64,000 nucleotides of DNA from an uncultured Lachnospiraceae bacterium. GTDB taxonomy: Bacteria > Bacillota > Clostridia > Lachnospirales > Lachnospiraceae. The position numbers and the translations under genes are program-made. The notes below the pieces were generated by a model. That model ran no database searches, had not been told where the DNA came from, and worked only from the letters and a program-made list of their open reading frames with translations. The DNA lies in NCBI GenBank assembly GCA_900315505.1, contig OMZG01000007.1, positions 27,806 through 91,805 of the forward strand, read 5' to 3'. Numbering within the stretch: position 1 is the stretch's first letter; the number at the start of each line of letters is the position of its first letter. Positions 7,815 to 16,774 of the stretch are shown piece after piece.

Positions 7815-10115
7815 ATGACACCGCATAGTTCTATTGACAGTATACAGATACATAGACTTGCTGACCATGATGTATTGACGGTTGCGGGCTGGGCATTTGA
7901 TGAGAATGGAGAACCCGCAGAGCTGTCTCTTGAGCTGAATGGGGAGAAGACTGACTTCAGATATGATACAGTTGTCCGTCCTGACGTGGAACAGAGATTC
8001 ATGCATCAGTCCTCTGGAATATACTATTCAGGATTCAGGGGAATATCTGAATATAACAGGCAGATACAGGGTATAAGACTGTATTCCGGTAAACGGATTA
8101 TATTTTCCGGAACGGCAGATGAGATTGGGATTTCCGAGGAAAGCATCGTATATGACATTGAAGAGACCGGACAGGACAGAGACGGAAATGTTGAGATCCG
8201 TGGATGGGTTCTGTCGCTTAATCATGCACAGATACATATTTCAGTAAATAATGATAGATCAGGACAGACAATACCGGCAGATATAAGAAAACTTCCTACA
8301 GGCCGGGAAAGTGACAGACAGGGATTTATCGTTATATATCGGAGAAGCAGGGGTGAGAAAGCAGTCATTCTTTTTTCATCAGACAGTGATAGGAAAATTG
8401 AGGTACCGGTCGCAAAAGCAGTATCCAGGGATTATAGAATGATCGGGCTCATAAAGAAGGTAAATCCCAGAAATATAAAAAAGTTCTTTAGCTATTGCAG
8501 AAGGTTCGGCTTCTCTGAGACGGTAAAGATGACTTTTGCTTACAGAGACCGGATGGATTATGACAAATGGTTCAGAAGGAGACGGGCGACAGCGAAGACG
8601 CTGGAGGAGCAGAGACAGCATGGCTTCAACTATTCACCGACTATCAGTATTCTGATCCCGGCGTACAATACACCTGTGGATCTGCTGAAGAAGACGATCG
8701 GTTCCGTGCAGGCACAGAGTTATGAGAACTGGCAGCTGTGCATAGCGTTTGCAGGAGATGATAATGCACCTGCGATCGAAGTACTTAAGAGATATCAGGA
8801 GGATAAGCGGATCAAAGTCAGATTTCTCGATGTGAATCAGGGCATATCGGAGAATACGAACCGGGCCTTGGAACTGGCGGATGGCGATTATATCGCTCTT
8901 TTTGATCATGATGATCTGCTGGAGGCGGATGCGCTTTTTGAAATAGTAAAAGCTATAAATGAGAACCTGGATGCATTGGCTTTTTATACGGATGAGGATA
9001 AGTATGATCCAGAGAAGAAACGTTTTGTGGATCCGAATCTGAAGCCTGAATTTGATATAGATCTGCTCAGGAGCTGTAATTACATCACGCACTTTCTGGT
9101 GGTACGAAGTGACCTTATGGGAGAGCTCGGAGGGCTCAGAAAAGAGTATGACGGTGCACAGGATTATGATCTGATCCTTCGTATCGCTGAGAAAGCCGGA
9201 ATGATACAGCACATTCCAAGGATTCTCTATCACTGGAGGATGATGGTGGGATCTACTGCCCTTGCTCCGGAAAGCAAGAATTATGCATATACATCAGGTG
9301 TGAAAGCACTGAATGATCATCTGAGGAGATGCGGTATAGCAGCAGAAGCGCAGATGCAGGAAAAGCCGAATTACGGACTGTACAATGTATATTATGAGCC
9401 GGTGAGCGAGCCGCTCATATCCATTGTCTTCAATGGAAAAAATAATGCAGAGGCTCGCAGTAAGTGCATTGATTCGATACGGGAAAAGAATTCATACGAC
9501 AATATCGAGTTTGCTGAAAATACAGATGAAGCAAAAGGAAGCCTTCTTCTTTTTCTTGATGAGAATACAGAGCTCATAAATCCGGATTCAATCAGGAACA
9601 TGGCAGGCTTTTTTGAAAGGCAGGAGGTAGGAGTGGTCGGAGCAAAGCTGCTGTTTGAGGATGAAACTGTAGAGCATGCAGGGATAATAGTCGGGATCGA
9701 TGGCTTTGCAGAATATGCAAATAGAGGAATAGAGAGTACCCAGCCGGGATATATGATGCGGGCTCTGCTGAACTGTGACTATAGTGCTGTTTCGGGCGCC
9801 TGTCTGATGACGAGGAGAAGCCTGTATGAAGAACTTCATGGCTTCGATACAGAATATAGAGTCTGTGGAAAGGATATAGACTACTGCCTCAGGGTCAGAC
9901 GAAAGGATCTGCTGGTGGTTTATAATGTTACGTCTTTGTGGTATCATTCAGTTCAGAAACTACGCAGGCAGAGAGCAGACTATGACACATGTATACAGGC
10001 AGAGAAGGACATAGCGCTTTTTCAGGAGAGATTTGCAGCAGAACTTGCGGCCGGCGATCCATATTACAATCCAGGATTTGCGACCATAGGCAGAACGTTC
10101 TGTCTTAATAAATAG
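7815..10115 (+). CDS. Large multidomain family 2 glycosyltransferase with two N-terminal beta modules
   Basis: This 766-residue protein has four parts. Residues about 5-110 and 115-210 look like two related beta-sandwich modules (GWAFDENGE...RPDV, then GWVL). A GT2 catalytic domain follows at about 275-510, with ISILIPAYNTP, the acidic motif LFDHDDLLEADA, and FYTDEDKYD. The C-terminal part (about 545-766) is a second GT-A-like segment with GVVGAKLLFEDETVEHAGI, as in two-domain GT2 proteins of rhamnan and teichoic pathways. The ATG at 7815 is chosen because AGGATGAAGG precedes it; a TTG 21 bases upstream lacks support. Sugar specificity is unknown. Confidence 0.85.
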   Translation: MTPHSSIDSIQIHRLADHDVLTVAGWAFDENGEPAELSLELNGEKTDFRYDTVVRPDVEQRFMHQSSGIYYSGFRGISEYNRQIQGIRLYSGKRIIFSGTADEIGISEESIVYDIEETGQDRDGNVEIRGWVLSLNHAQIHISVNNDRSGQTIPADIRKLPTGRESDRQGFIVIYRRSRGEKAVILFSSDSDRKIEVPVAKAVSRDYRMIGLIKKVNPRNIKKFFSYCRRFGFSETVKMTFAYRDRMDYDKWFRRRRATAKTLEEQRQHGFNYSPTISILIPAYNTPVDLLKKTIGSVQAQSYENWQLCIAFAGDDNAPAIEVLKRYQEDKRIKVRFLDVNQGISENTNRALELADGDYIALFDHDDLLEADALFEIVKAINENLDALAFYTDEDKYDPEKKRFVDPNLKPEFDIDLLRSCNYITHFLVVRSDLMGELGGLRKEYDGAQDYDLILRIAEKAGMIQHIPRILYHWRMMVGSTALAPESKNYAYTSGVKALNDHLRRCGIAAEAQMQEKPNYGLYNVYYEPVSEPLISIVFNGKNNAEARSKCIDSIREKNSYDNIEFAENTDEAKGSLLLFLDENTELINPDSIRNMAGFFERQEVGVVGAKLLFEDETVEHAGIIVGIDGFAEYANRGIESTQPGYMMRALLNCDYSAVSGACLMTRRSLYEELHGFDTEYRVCGKDIDYCLRVRRKDLLVVYNVTSLWYHSVQKLRRQRADYDTCIQAEKDIALFQERFAAELAAGDPYYNPGFATIGRTFCLNK

Positions 10116-10136
10116 AGATACAGGAAAAATATAATC

Positions 10137-11510
10137 ATGAAAATTTTTGACAAGAGAATACCTTTATACAAGCTGTATCCGTTCTGTGGGATGATACTGG
10201 GTCTTATATTCATGCTGATCTTACCAATCAGGACAGTACCAGATGAGACTTTTCATTTGAATCAGGCATATGAAGTATCAAATGTGCTTATGGGGACACC
10301 GTCAGGAAACAATCCGATTCAGATGAGGGAAGATGAGGTGAATAATTATAATATTCCTTCTCATTATACAAGAGAGCAGTACATAGCTTACTGGGCAAGT
10401 CTTAATGATCCACTGAAGAGTGATGTCATGACGGGCTCATCTTCATTCAAGACGGGAGTGTCATATCCGTATTTTGCAGGGGGACTTGGAATTACGCTTG
10501 GCAGGGTATTGAAGCTGGGTGCCGGAGCTACACTCTCTCTTGGGAGACTTTTTGATCTTATAGTATTTGTGGTCTGTGGGACGCTTACCCTGTGGCTGAT
10601 GCCGTTCGCACAGGAGCTGATGTTTGTGCTGCTGCTTATGCCTATGACACTGCAGCAGAGCATGTCGTATTCATATGATATGTTTGTCTTTGCGGTGTCG
10701 TTTCTGTCCATATCTCTTTTCCTGAGAATCAATTACGATGAAAAGCAGCAGGCAAAGAACAAATATATAGATCTGGGCATTCTGACTGTTCTTGATATTC
10801 TGCTGATTCCGATAAAGTCGCACGCATATATTTTTCTTATGTTCCTTCCGCTGTATTCGCTGGCTCATCTTTTTGCAGGAAAAAAGAAAGAAAAGATATG
10901 GAAAATATTCTGGATTATCGTATGTGCTCTCGTACTAGTATGTATAATTGGCTGGGGTGTGATTGCAACGCATTCGGGGATTTATCCGGCACATCCCGCC
11001 AATCTTGGATATACTGATGAACCGGGATTTTCGGTGTCTTATGTTCTGCATCATCCGGGAAGGACGATTGTAGTGCTTCTGGCGACGCTGGTTCAGAGCG
11101 GAGAGGATCACTTTATATCGAATCTGATCGGATGCAATCTGGAAGATCTGACGCTGGTACTGCCGGGAAGCTTCAAGTTCATTTTCCTTATGATCATACT
11201 TCTGTCGGCGGTTGCGTCGCCTGATTCTGAGATCGGACTCAGGAAGAGAACAAGGGTGACACTGTTCTGTATAGCAGCAGTAACGACTCTTTGTATAGCC
11301 GTTGGTATGCTTGTAAGCTGGACTCCGCTTACGTCCCCACAGGTTCAGGGAATACAGGGTAGGTATTATATACCGATTATCTTCATGCTTCTTATCCTGC
11401 TGAATAACAGAAGCGTCCGGATTTCAGATCAGCTGCATCACAGTGTAGTGCCGGCGGTTATCATAATGGATTTACTTGTACCGGCATATATATTTGCTAC
11501 GGCAGGCTGA
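10137..11510 (+). CDS. DUF2142 polytopic membrane protein
   Basis: The protein has 457 residues and about ten to twelve hydrophobic segments. Near the N-terminus it has PIRTVPDETFHLNQAYEVSN, the signature of the DUF2142 family, where an acidic-histidine loop follows the first helix. This resembles GT-C type transferases, which use polyprenyl-phosphate sugars outside the membrane. DUF2142 genes commonly sit in cell-surface polysaccharide loci, as here between two GT2 genes. A GT-C role decorating the glycan with sugars supplied by the DPM1-like protein at 13700 is an inference. No catalytic assay basis exists in the sequence alone. Confidence 0.8.
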   Translation: MKIFDKRIPLYKLYPFCGMILGLIFMLILPIRTVPDETFHLNQAYEVSNVLMGTPSGNNPIQMREDEVNNYNIPSHYTREQYIAYWASLNDPLKSDVMTGSSSFKTGVSYPYFAGGLGITLGRVLKLGAGATLSLGRLFDLIVFVVCGTLTLWLMPFAQELMFVLLLMPMTLQQSMSYSYDMFVFAVSFLSISLFLRINYDEKQQAKNKYIDLGILTVLDILLIPIKSHAYIFLMFLPLYSLAHLFAGKKKEKIWKIFWIIVCALVLVCIIGWGVIATHSGIYPAHPANLGYTDEPGFSVSYVLHHPGRTIVVLLATLVQSGEDHFISNLIGCNLEDLTLVLPGSFKFIFLMIILLSAVASPDSEIGLRKRTRVTLFCIAAVTTLCIAVGMLVSWTPLTSPQVQGIQGRYYIPIIFMLLILLNNRSVRISDQLHHSVVPAVIIMDLLVPAYIFATAG

Positions 11511-11523
11511 CCGGGAGGGAATT

Positions 11524-12921
11524 GTGGACTTTTACGACATAAGTTTCCGTATCAGAAAAAAGATAAGCCGGTACTTCTCTTATAGGAAATACATAAAGAG
11601 TGAGAATAGAGAATCAGTAGAAAAAAGTGTCGTTCAGGAAATCCTGTTTTCAATAGTAGTACCTGTATACAGGACTCCCGAGAAATATCTGAAGGCAATG
11701 ATTGATTCTGTAATGACACAGACCTATGGCAGATGGGAACTCGTGCTTGCAGATGCAGGCAGTGATGGGACAGGTAAGTCTGTGAATACTGATCAGGTCA
11801 AGGCATATAAGGATCCACGGATAAAATATTTTATCCTGAAGAGCAATGCCGGAATCTCTGCAAACACAAATGAAGCGATAAAGGCTGCATCCGGAGACTG
11901 GATCGTTTTTGCAGATCATGATGATACCCTTGCCTGCACCGCTTTACAGAGAATATATGAGGCGATACAGTCTCATCCTGAATGCGGATATATCTATACC
12001 GACGAGGACAAGATAAGTGCATCGGGGCGCAGAAGATATGATCCGTATTTCAAGCCGGATTACAATCCGGATCTGTTGTGCGGAATGAACTATATCTCAC
12101 ATCTGTCCGCTGTGAGGAGGACAGTGCTTGGTGAAGCAGGGCTCCTTGATCCGGAGATGGATGGTTCGCAGGATTATGACCTGACACTCAGATGTGTGGA
12201 AAAGCTTGGACCGGAGCAGATAGTTCATATTCCTGAAGTATTATATCACTGGCGGAGTGCAGCAGGCTCTACTGCGAAAGCTCAAGAGAACAAGCTGTAC
12301 GCCTACGAAGCAGGGCGACGGGCAATACAGAATCATATTGACCGCCTGGGAATTCCCGGAGAAGTGGAAGAACTGCCACTGCATGGCAGGTACAGAATTC
12401 GCTATGAATGGAGCGGGAAGCCGATTGTCTCCGTGATCATAAGCGGTGAAGGCTCTGAAGCGGCCAGGAGCCGCATAAGGCAGAATACACAATACGATAA
12501 TTATGAAATACTGATGGAAGACAGTATAGATTCAGCACGTGGGGAATATATCATTTATTATGACAGCCATATAAATCCGGTGAATCCGACGTGGATGACG
12601 GAGCTGCTTGATGTATGTCAGAGAAAAGATGTCGGTGCAGCCGGTGCAGAGATCATCGACAGGAAGAAAAGGATCTGGCATGCCGGCATCAGTGTGGATG
12701 AAGCAGGAAAAAAGGAATACAGATTCCGTGGATACCCCTGTGAGAACCCAGGATATATGGGAGAACTTCTGGTGTGCAGGGACTATGATGCTGTTTCAGA
12801 AAAGTGTATGATAGTACGAAGAGGCCTTGCAGGAAAAACGGCAGCAGCTATCATAAATGAAGGTTACAGAGTTGTATTTACACCTTTTGCAAAAGTGTAT
12901 TACGAAGGAGAAGCCAGATGA
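11524..12921 (+). CDS. Two-domain family 2 glycosyltransferase
   Basis: This 465-residue protein is a shorter relative of the transferase at 7815. Its catalytic domain begins near residue 41 (FSIVVPVYRTPEKYL) and contains FADHDDTLA, YIYTDEDKIS and the YHWRSAAGST segment. A shortened second GT-A-like part follows (GAAGAEIIDRKKRIWHAGI). It lacks the N-terminal beta modules. A GTG start at 11524 is chosen because GGGAGG lies five bases upstream; no ATG fits. The end overlaps the next gene as ATGA. It should add a sugar to the same lipid-linked chain from the cytosolic side. Confidence 0.85.
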   Translation: MDFYDISFRIRKKISRYFSYRKYIKSENRESVEKSVVQEILFSIVVPVYRTPEKYLKAMIDSVMTQTYGRWELVLADAGSDGTGKSVNTDQVKAYKDPRIKYFILKSNAGISANTNEAIKAASGDWIVFADHDDTLACTALQRIYEAIQSHPECGYIYTDEDKISASGRRRYDPYFKPDYNPDLLCGMNYISHLSAVRRTVLGEAGLLDPEMDGSQDYDLTLRCVEKLGPEQIVHIPEVLYHWRSAAGSTAKAQENKLYAYEAGRRAIQNHIDRLGIPGEVEELPLHGRYRIRYEWSGKPIVSVIISGEGSEAARSRIRQNTQYDNYEILMEDSIDSARGEYIIYYDSHINPVNPTWMTELLDVCQRKDVGAAGAEIIDRKKRIWHAGISVDEAGKKEYRFRGYPCENPGYMGELLVCRDYDAVSEKCMIVRRGLAGKTAAAIINEGYRVVFTPFAKVYYEGEAR

Positions 12922-13703
12922 ATGAGCATACATTTGCTATCTGTGCATATAAGGACAGTCATTATCTGGAGGACTGCATCAGGTCTCTCGAGAATCAGAC
13001 TGTGAAAAGCAATATATATATTGCCACATCAACACCTGATGATTTCATACATGATATTGCCCGTAGACATGAGTTACCGGTCTATGTGAATAAAGGTGAG
13101 CATGGAATCACTCAGGACTGGAATTTTGCGCTGTCTATTGCGAAGACGGACATAGTTACGATAGCGCATCAGGATGATATCTATCTGCCTGATTATACAG
13201 AAAATTGTCTGAAGTACAGTTCAGAAGCGAAGAAGCCGCTGATCTATTTTACAGATTATGCAGAACTGCGAAATGGAAATGTGTTTGCAGAAAACCGGAA
13301 TCTGAAGATAAAAAGATTTCTGCTAAAAGGACTTAAGGATAAAAAGAACTGGAGCAAAGCCAGTGTCAGACGGAGATCTCTGTCCCTGGGAGATGCCATA
13401 TGCGCACCGTCTGTCACATTTTTTCTTAATAATCTTTCCCAACCTGTGTTCAATAATCATTTTGAAGCGAGTGAAGACTGGGAGGCATGGGAGAAGCTGT
13501 CAGGGCTGGATGGGGACTTTGTTTACAATCCACAGATTCAGATGTATCATAGGATACATGTAGAATCTACGACGACAAAAGTGCTTGGAGAAAATCAAAG
13601 AACGGCAGAGACATATGAAATGTACAGGAAGTTCTGGCCGGCATGGATAGCACGGATTCTGACGAAGGCATATTCAGGAAGTGAGAAATCAAACCAGATA
13701 TGA
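12918..13703 (+). CDS. Small family 2-like glycosyltransferase
   Basis: This 261-residue protein begins FAICAYKDSHYLEDCIRSLE, has GITQDWNFAL and the acidic motif AHQDDIYLPDY, and ends with a WEAWEKLSG segment typical of the acceptor side of compact GT2 enzymes. The usual DDGSTD loop is replaced by STPDDF, so it is a divergent member. Both ends overlap neighbours by four bases (ATGA), which indicates translational coupling within the glycan operon. Donor and acceptor are unknown. Confidence 0.8.
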   Translation: MNEHTFAICAYKDSHYLEDCIRSLENQTVKSNIYIATSTPDDFIHDIARRHELPVYVNKGEHGITQDWNFALSIAKTDIVTIAHQDDIYLPDYTENCLKYSSEAKKPLIYFTDYAELRNGNVFAENRNLKIKRFLLKGLKDKKNWSKASVRRRSLSLGDAICAPSVTFFLNNLSQPVFNNHFEASEDWEAWEKLSGLDGDFVYNPQIQMYHRIHVESTTTKVLGENQRTAETYEMYRKFWPAWIARILTKAYSGSEKSNQI

Positions 13704-14416
13704 AGCGACTTGTGATAATCCCGGCATATAATGAGGAGGGAGCCATTCTTGATACAGTGACAGATATCAGGAACAAGGCTCCTGAATTTGATGTGATAGT
13801 TATCAATGACTGCTCGACAGATTCGACCAGAAAGATACTTGAAGATAATGCTATCGCTCATATTAATCTGCCAATGAATCTGGGTATTGGCGGAGCGGTA
13901 CAGACTGGGTATATCTATGCGGAGAAACACGGATATGACGTGGCAGTGCAGATGGATGGAGATGGACAGCACGATGCATCGTATCTGAATGACATGCTTG
14001 CCGTAATGAAACAAAAAAAGGCAGACATGGTCATTGGTTCCAGATTTATAGAGAATAAGGGGTTTCAGTCCAGCAGTCTGCGCAGAGTCGGTATAAATTT
14101 TTTTACGGGATGGATAAGGGAACTCACACATCAGACTATCACAGATCCTACTTCAGGAATGAGGATGGTAAACCGGCGGATCATAGAACTTTTTGCAGAG
14201 GATTATCCCAAGGACTATCCTGAACCGGAGACAGTTGTGACTATTCTGAAAAATGGATACAGTATATCAGAAGTACCTGTTGTTATGAAAGCGAGAACTT
14301 CAGGCGAATCGTCTATTTCTATGAGAAAATCTGTATATTATATGTTCAAGGTATCAATAGCCTGTCTTATGGCAGCATGGTCAGCTGATGTGGTCAAGAA
14401 AGCAGGAAAGAAATGA
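13700..14416 (+). CDS. DPM1-like polyprenyl-phosphate glycosyltransferase (GT2)
   Basis: The protein has 238 residues with RLVIIPAYNEEGAI, VINDCSTDST, NLGIGGAVQTGY and QMDGDGQHDASYL, the complete motif set of dolichol-phosphate-mannose/undecaprenyl-phosphate-glucose synthase relatives. These enzymes charge polyprenyl phosphate with one sugar for later use by GT-C enzymes outside the membrane. It has no C-terminal membrane helices of its own. The next gene, a small DUF2304 membrane protein, may supply the anchor. ATGA overlaps both sides. The product could feed the DUF2142 protein at 10137 (inference). Confidence 0.9.
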   Translation: MKRLVIIPAYNEEGAILDTVTDIRNKAPEFDVIVINDCSTDSTRKILEDNAIAHINLPMNLGIGGAVQTGYIYAEKHGYDVAVQMDGDGQHDASYLNDMLAVMKQKKADMVIGSRFIENKGFQSSSLRRVGINFFTGWIRELTHQTITDPTSGMRMVNRRIIELFAEDYPKDYPEPETVVTILKNGYSISEVPVVMKARTSGESSISMRKSVYYMFKVSIACLMAAWSADVVKKAGKK

Positions 14417-14769
14417 ATATCAGATTACAGTTGGTTGTTGCCGTTATAATTATTCTGGCGATGGTATACATTTCCAATAAAGTGAGAAAAAAACAGGCAG
14501 AGCTGAAATATACCCTGATATGGTATGCTCTGGGAGTAGTATATCTTCTGTTTGATCTGATCCCACCATTGCAGACAGCAGTGTGTAATCTCCTGGGAAT
14601 TACAGTTCCGATAAATATGCTCATTTTTCTCGCAATCGGCCTGATCCTGCTTATAGTATTCCAGCAGATGATTATCATATCTGCACAGACAAAAAGGATC
14701 ACGCGGCTTACGCAGGAGGTAGGACTACTTAGTGCAGAGATAGATGAGCTGAAAAAGGATGGTAAATGA
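14413..14769 (+). CDS. DUF2304 small membrane protein
   Basis: This 118-residue protein has three hydrophobic segments (about 3-20, 32-52, 60-85) and a charged, probably coiled C-terminus (TRLTQEVGLLSAEIDELKKD). The pattern VRKKQAELKYTLIWYALGVV is characteristic of DUF2304, a family regularly encoded next to DPM1-like transferases. A role as membrane partner or anchor of the upstream enzyme is inferred from this constant pairing; no enzymatic motif is visible. It overlaps both neighbours by four bases. Confidence 0.85.
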   Translation: MNIRLQLVVAVIIILAMVYISNKVRKKQAELKYTLIWYALGVVYLLFDLIPPLQTAVCNLLGITVPINMLIFLAIGLILLIVFQQMIIISAQTKRITRLTQEVGLLSAEIDELKKDGK

Positions 14770-15968
14770 AAAAAGACATCGCCTGGAATACTTTTGGAAA
14801 TATTTTTTATGGATTCTGCACATGGGTCATCTCGATTATAGTCGTACGGATGGGATCATTTACTGATGCAGGGTATCTGTCGATAGCGATGTCGACGGCG
14901 AGTACGTGGTCGGCAGTGGCTCTTTTTGCAATGAGGAACTATCAGATCACGGATGTGGAGCATGAGTACACGGATAGCCAGTATGTGTCGAGCCGCGTGA
15001 TCTCGTGTATCGCAGCGTATGTTATTCTTGTATTCGCTGCCTTTATGAGCGGATCGGTGTATCAGGCGCTCTGCATCATAGCCTTCATGCCGGTCAGGCT
15101 GTCAGAGGCATATTCCGATGTCTTCCACGGGATCGATCAGATGAATGACAGGTATGACCTGATAGGAAAGTCATTCGTATTCAGAGGACTTGCGACGCTG
15201 CTGATCTTCATAGTGGGCTTCAGGCTTTCGGACAATCTCCTGCTTATGCTCCTGATAATAGCCATTGTCGATTTCGCGATTTCGATTATCTGGGACTATG
15301 GGAAAACATCCGGAATCACAACCATCAGACTGCATCTGAAGGACTCACATATATTTAGATTATTTTTAACTTGTCTGCCGCTGATGCTCTATACCCTGTT
15401 TTTCAACCTGATAAATAACATGGCCCGGACCATCCTCCAGCAGATGAAGGGCACTGAGCTTCAGGGAATATATTCGTCAATCTCGAATCCGGTGCTCGTG
15501 GTCCAGGTCATGGCGACAACGGTATTTGCAGTATTCCTGCCAGGACTTGCGCACATGCTTGAAGAGAAGGACTATGGCGGATTCAGGAAAAGGCTGCTGC
15601 AGATCTTCGCAGCGTATGCAGGCCTGTCGGCCCTCGTGATCATTCTCGCACAGTTACTGGGAAAATGGGTTCTGGTCCTGCTCCTGGGTGATGAGATACT
15701 GGCACATTACGATATTTTCATGCCGGTGATCATAGTCACTCTTCTGAACGGCTTCGTGTCTGTGATGCAGGCAGTGCTCGTGGCGCTTCGCAGACAGTGG
15801 ACTCTTTCCATCGGGATGGCAGCAGTTTTTGCGGTATTTATGTGCATCGTACATCCGGGAATTTCGCACTGGGGAGTCAACGGAACCAGCTACGTGCAGA
15901 GCATAGTCTATGTAATCTACATCATTTTCGCACTGATCGTCACAGCGATAAGTGCGCGCAAATCTTGA
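14766..15968 (+). CDS. Wzx-like polysaccharide flippase (MOP superfamily)
   Basis: The 400-residue protein has about twelve hydrophobic segments and starts KKDIAWNTFGNIFYGFCTWV, as in lipopolysaccharide/teichoic flippases that turn lipid-linked sugars across the membrane. The operon also encodes an ABC exporter, so two transport routes exist. One may serve the main chain and the other a side-chain precursor such as the DPM1-derived lipid sugar (inference). It is the last gene of the glycan locus. A strong promoter for the next gene overlaps its stop codon. Confidence 0.82.
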   Translation: MKKDIAWNTFGNIFYGFCTWVISIIVVRMGSFTDAGYLSIAMSTASTWSAVALFAMRNYQITDVEHEYTDSQYVSSRVISCIAAYVILVFAAFMSGSVYQALCIIAFMPVRLSEAYSDVFHGIDQMNDRYDLIGKSFVFRGLATLLIFIVGFRLSDNLLLMLLIIAIVDFAISIIWDYGKTSGITTIRLHLKDSHIFRLFLTCLPLMLYTLFFNLINNMARTILQQMKGTELQGIYSSISNPVLVVQVMATTVFAVFLPGLAHMLEEKDYGGFRKRLLQIFAAYAGLSALVIILAQLLGKWVLVLLLGDEILAHYDIFMPVIIVTLLNGFVSVMQAVLVALRRQWTLSIGMAAVFAVFMCIVHPGISHWGVNGTSYVQSIVYVIYIIFALIVTAISARKS

Positions 15969-15993
15969 CAAGCGGTGATTTTTCTCATAATAT
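15965..15993 (+). promoter_or_regulatory. Sigma-A promoter of the amidase gene
   Basis: TTGACA at 15965-15970 overlaps the flippase stop codon. TAATAT follows at 15988-15993 after 17 bases. The ribosome-binding site AAGGAG lies at 16003-16008. Confidence 0.8.
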
Positions 15994-16016
15994 AGACGGG
16001 TTAAGGAGAAAATACA

Positions 16017-16748
16017 ATGAATAAGAAAATACTAAGGGCTGCAGCGCTTTCACTGGCGCTGTGCCTGATATTCGGGGCGGTTGCAGTCCCCGCTTATGCG
16101 GCAAAGAAAAAGAGGGACAGAAGTGAGATAACAATAGGCATCGATCCTGGCCATCAGAGCAAGGCGGATACCTCCAAGGAGCCCGACGGCCCTGGAAGCA
16201 GCACGAAGAAGTACAAGGTGACCGGCGGTACGAGCGGTAAGTACTCGCATCTGGCTGAGTACAAGCTGACGCTTCAGGTCGCAAAGAAGCTGAAGAAGGA
16301 GCTGGAGTCGCGCGGCTACAAGGTAGTGATGACACGCACGAAGAACGACGTGAATATTTCGAACAGCAAGCGCGCAAAGAAGCTTAACAAGAAGTGCGAC
16401 ATTGCGATCAGGCTTCACGCTGACGGAGCTGCATCATCGACCGCTCATGGTGCTTCAATGCAGTGCTCATCGAAGAAGAATAAGTATATCAGCAAGCTGT
16501 ATTCCAGGTGCAATAAGCTGTCGCAGAAGGTTCTCGATGCCTATTGTAAGGAGACCGGCATGAAGAACCGTGGCATTGCATACAGAGACGACCTGACAGG
16601 CACGAATTTTTCAACCATTCCGGTGACACTCATCGAGATGGGATTCATGTCGAATAAGTCAGATGATACCTATATGGCGAAGCCAAAGAACCAGACGAAG
16701 ATGGCAAAGGGCATAGCTGACGGTATAGATGATTATTTTGGTTTTTAA
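16017..16748 (+). CDS. Secreted N-acetylmuramoyl-L-alanine amidase (Amidase_3)
   Basis: The protein has 243 residues with a signal peptide (about 1-28, ending PAYA) and one zinc amidase domain. Ligands and catalyst are visible: His46 in GIDPGHQ, Glu81 in HLAEYKL, His134 in RLHADG, and catalytic Glu207 in LIEMGFMSN. Such enzymes cut the bond between muramic acid and the first alanine of the stem peptide in peptidoglycan. No wall-binding repeat is present, so it is a catalytic-domain-only enzyme. It has its own promoter and lies just before proS. Confidence 0.92.
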   Translation: MNKKILRAAALSLALCLIFGAVAVPAYAAKKKRDRSEITIGIDPGHQSKADTSKEPDGPGSSTKKYKVTGGTSGKYSHLAEYKLTLQVAKKLKKELESRGYKVVMTRTKNDVNISNSKRAKKLNKKCDIAIRLHADGAASSTAHGASMQCSSKKNKYISKLYSRCNKLSQKVLDAYCKETGMKNRGIAYRDDLTGTNFSTIPVTLIEMGFMSNKSDDTYMAKPKNQTKMAKGIADGIDDYFGF

Positions 16749-16774
16749 TCTTTTTATAAGAAAGTGAGGAAATA

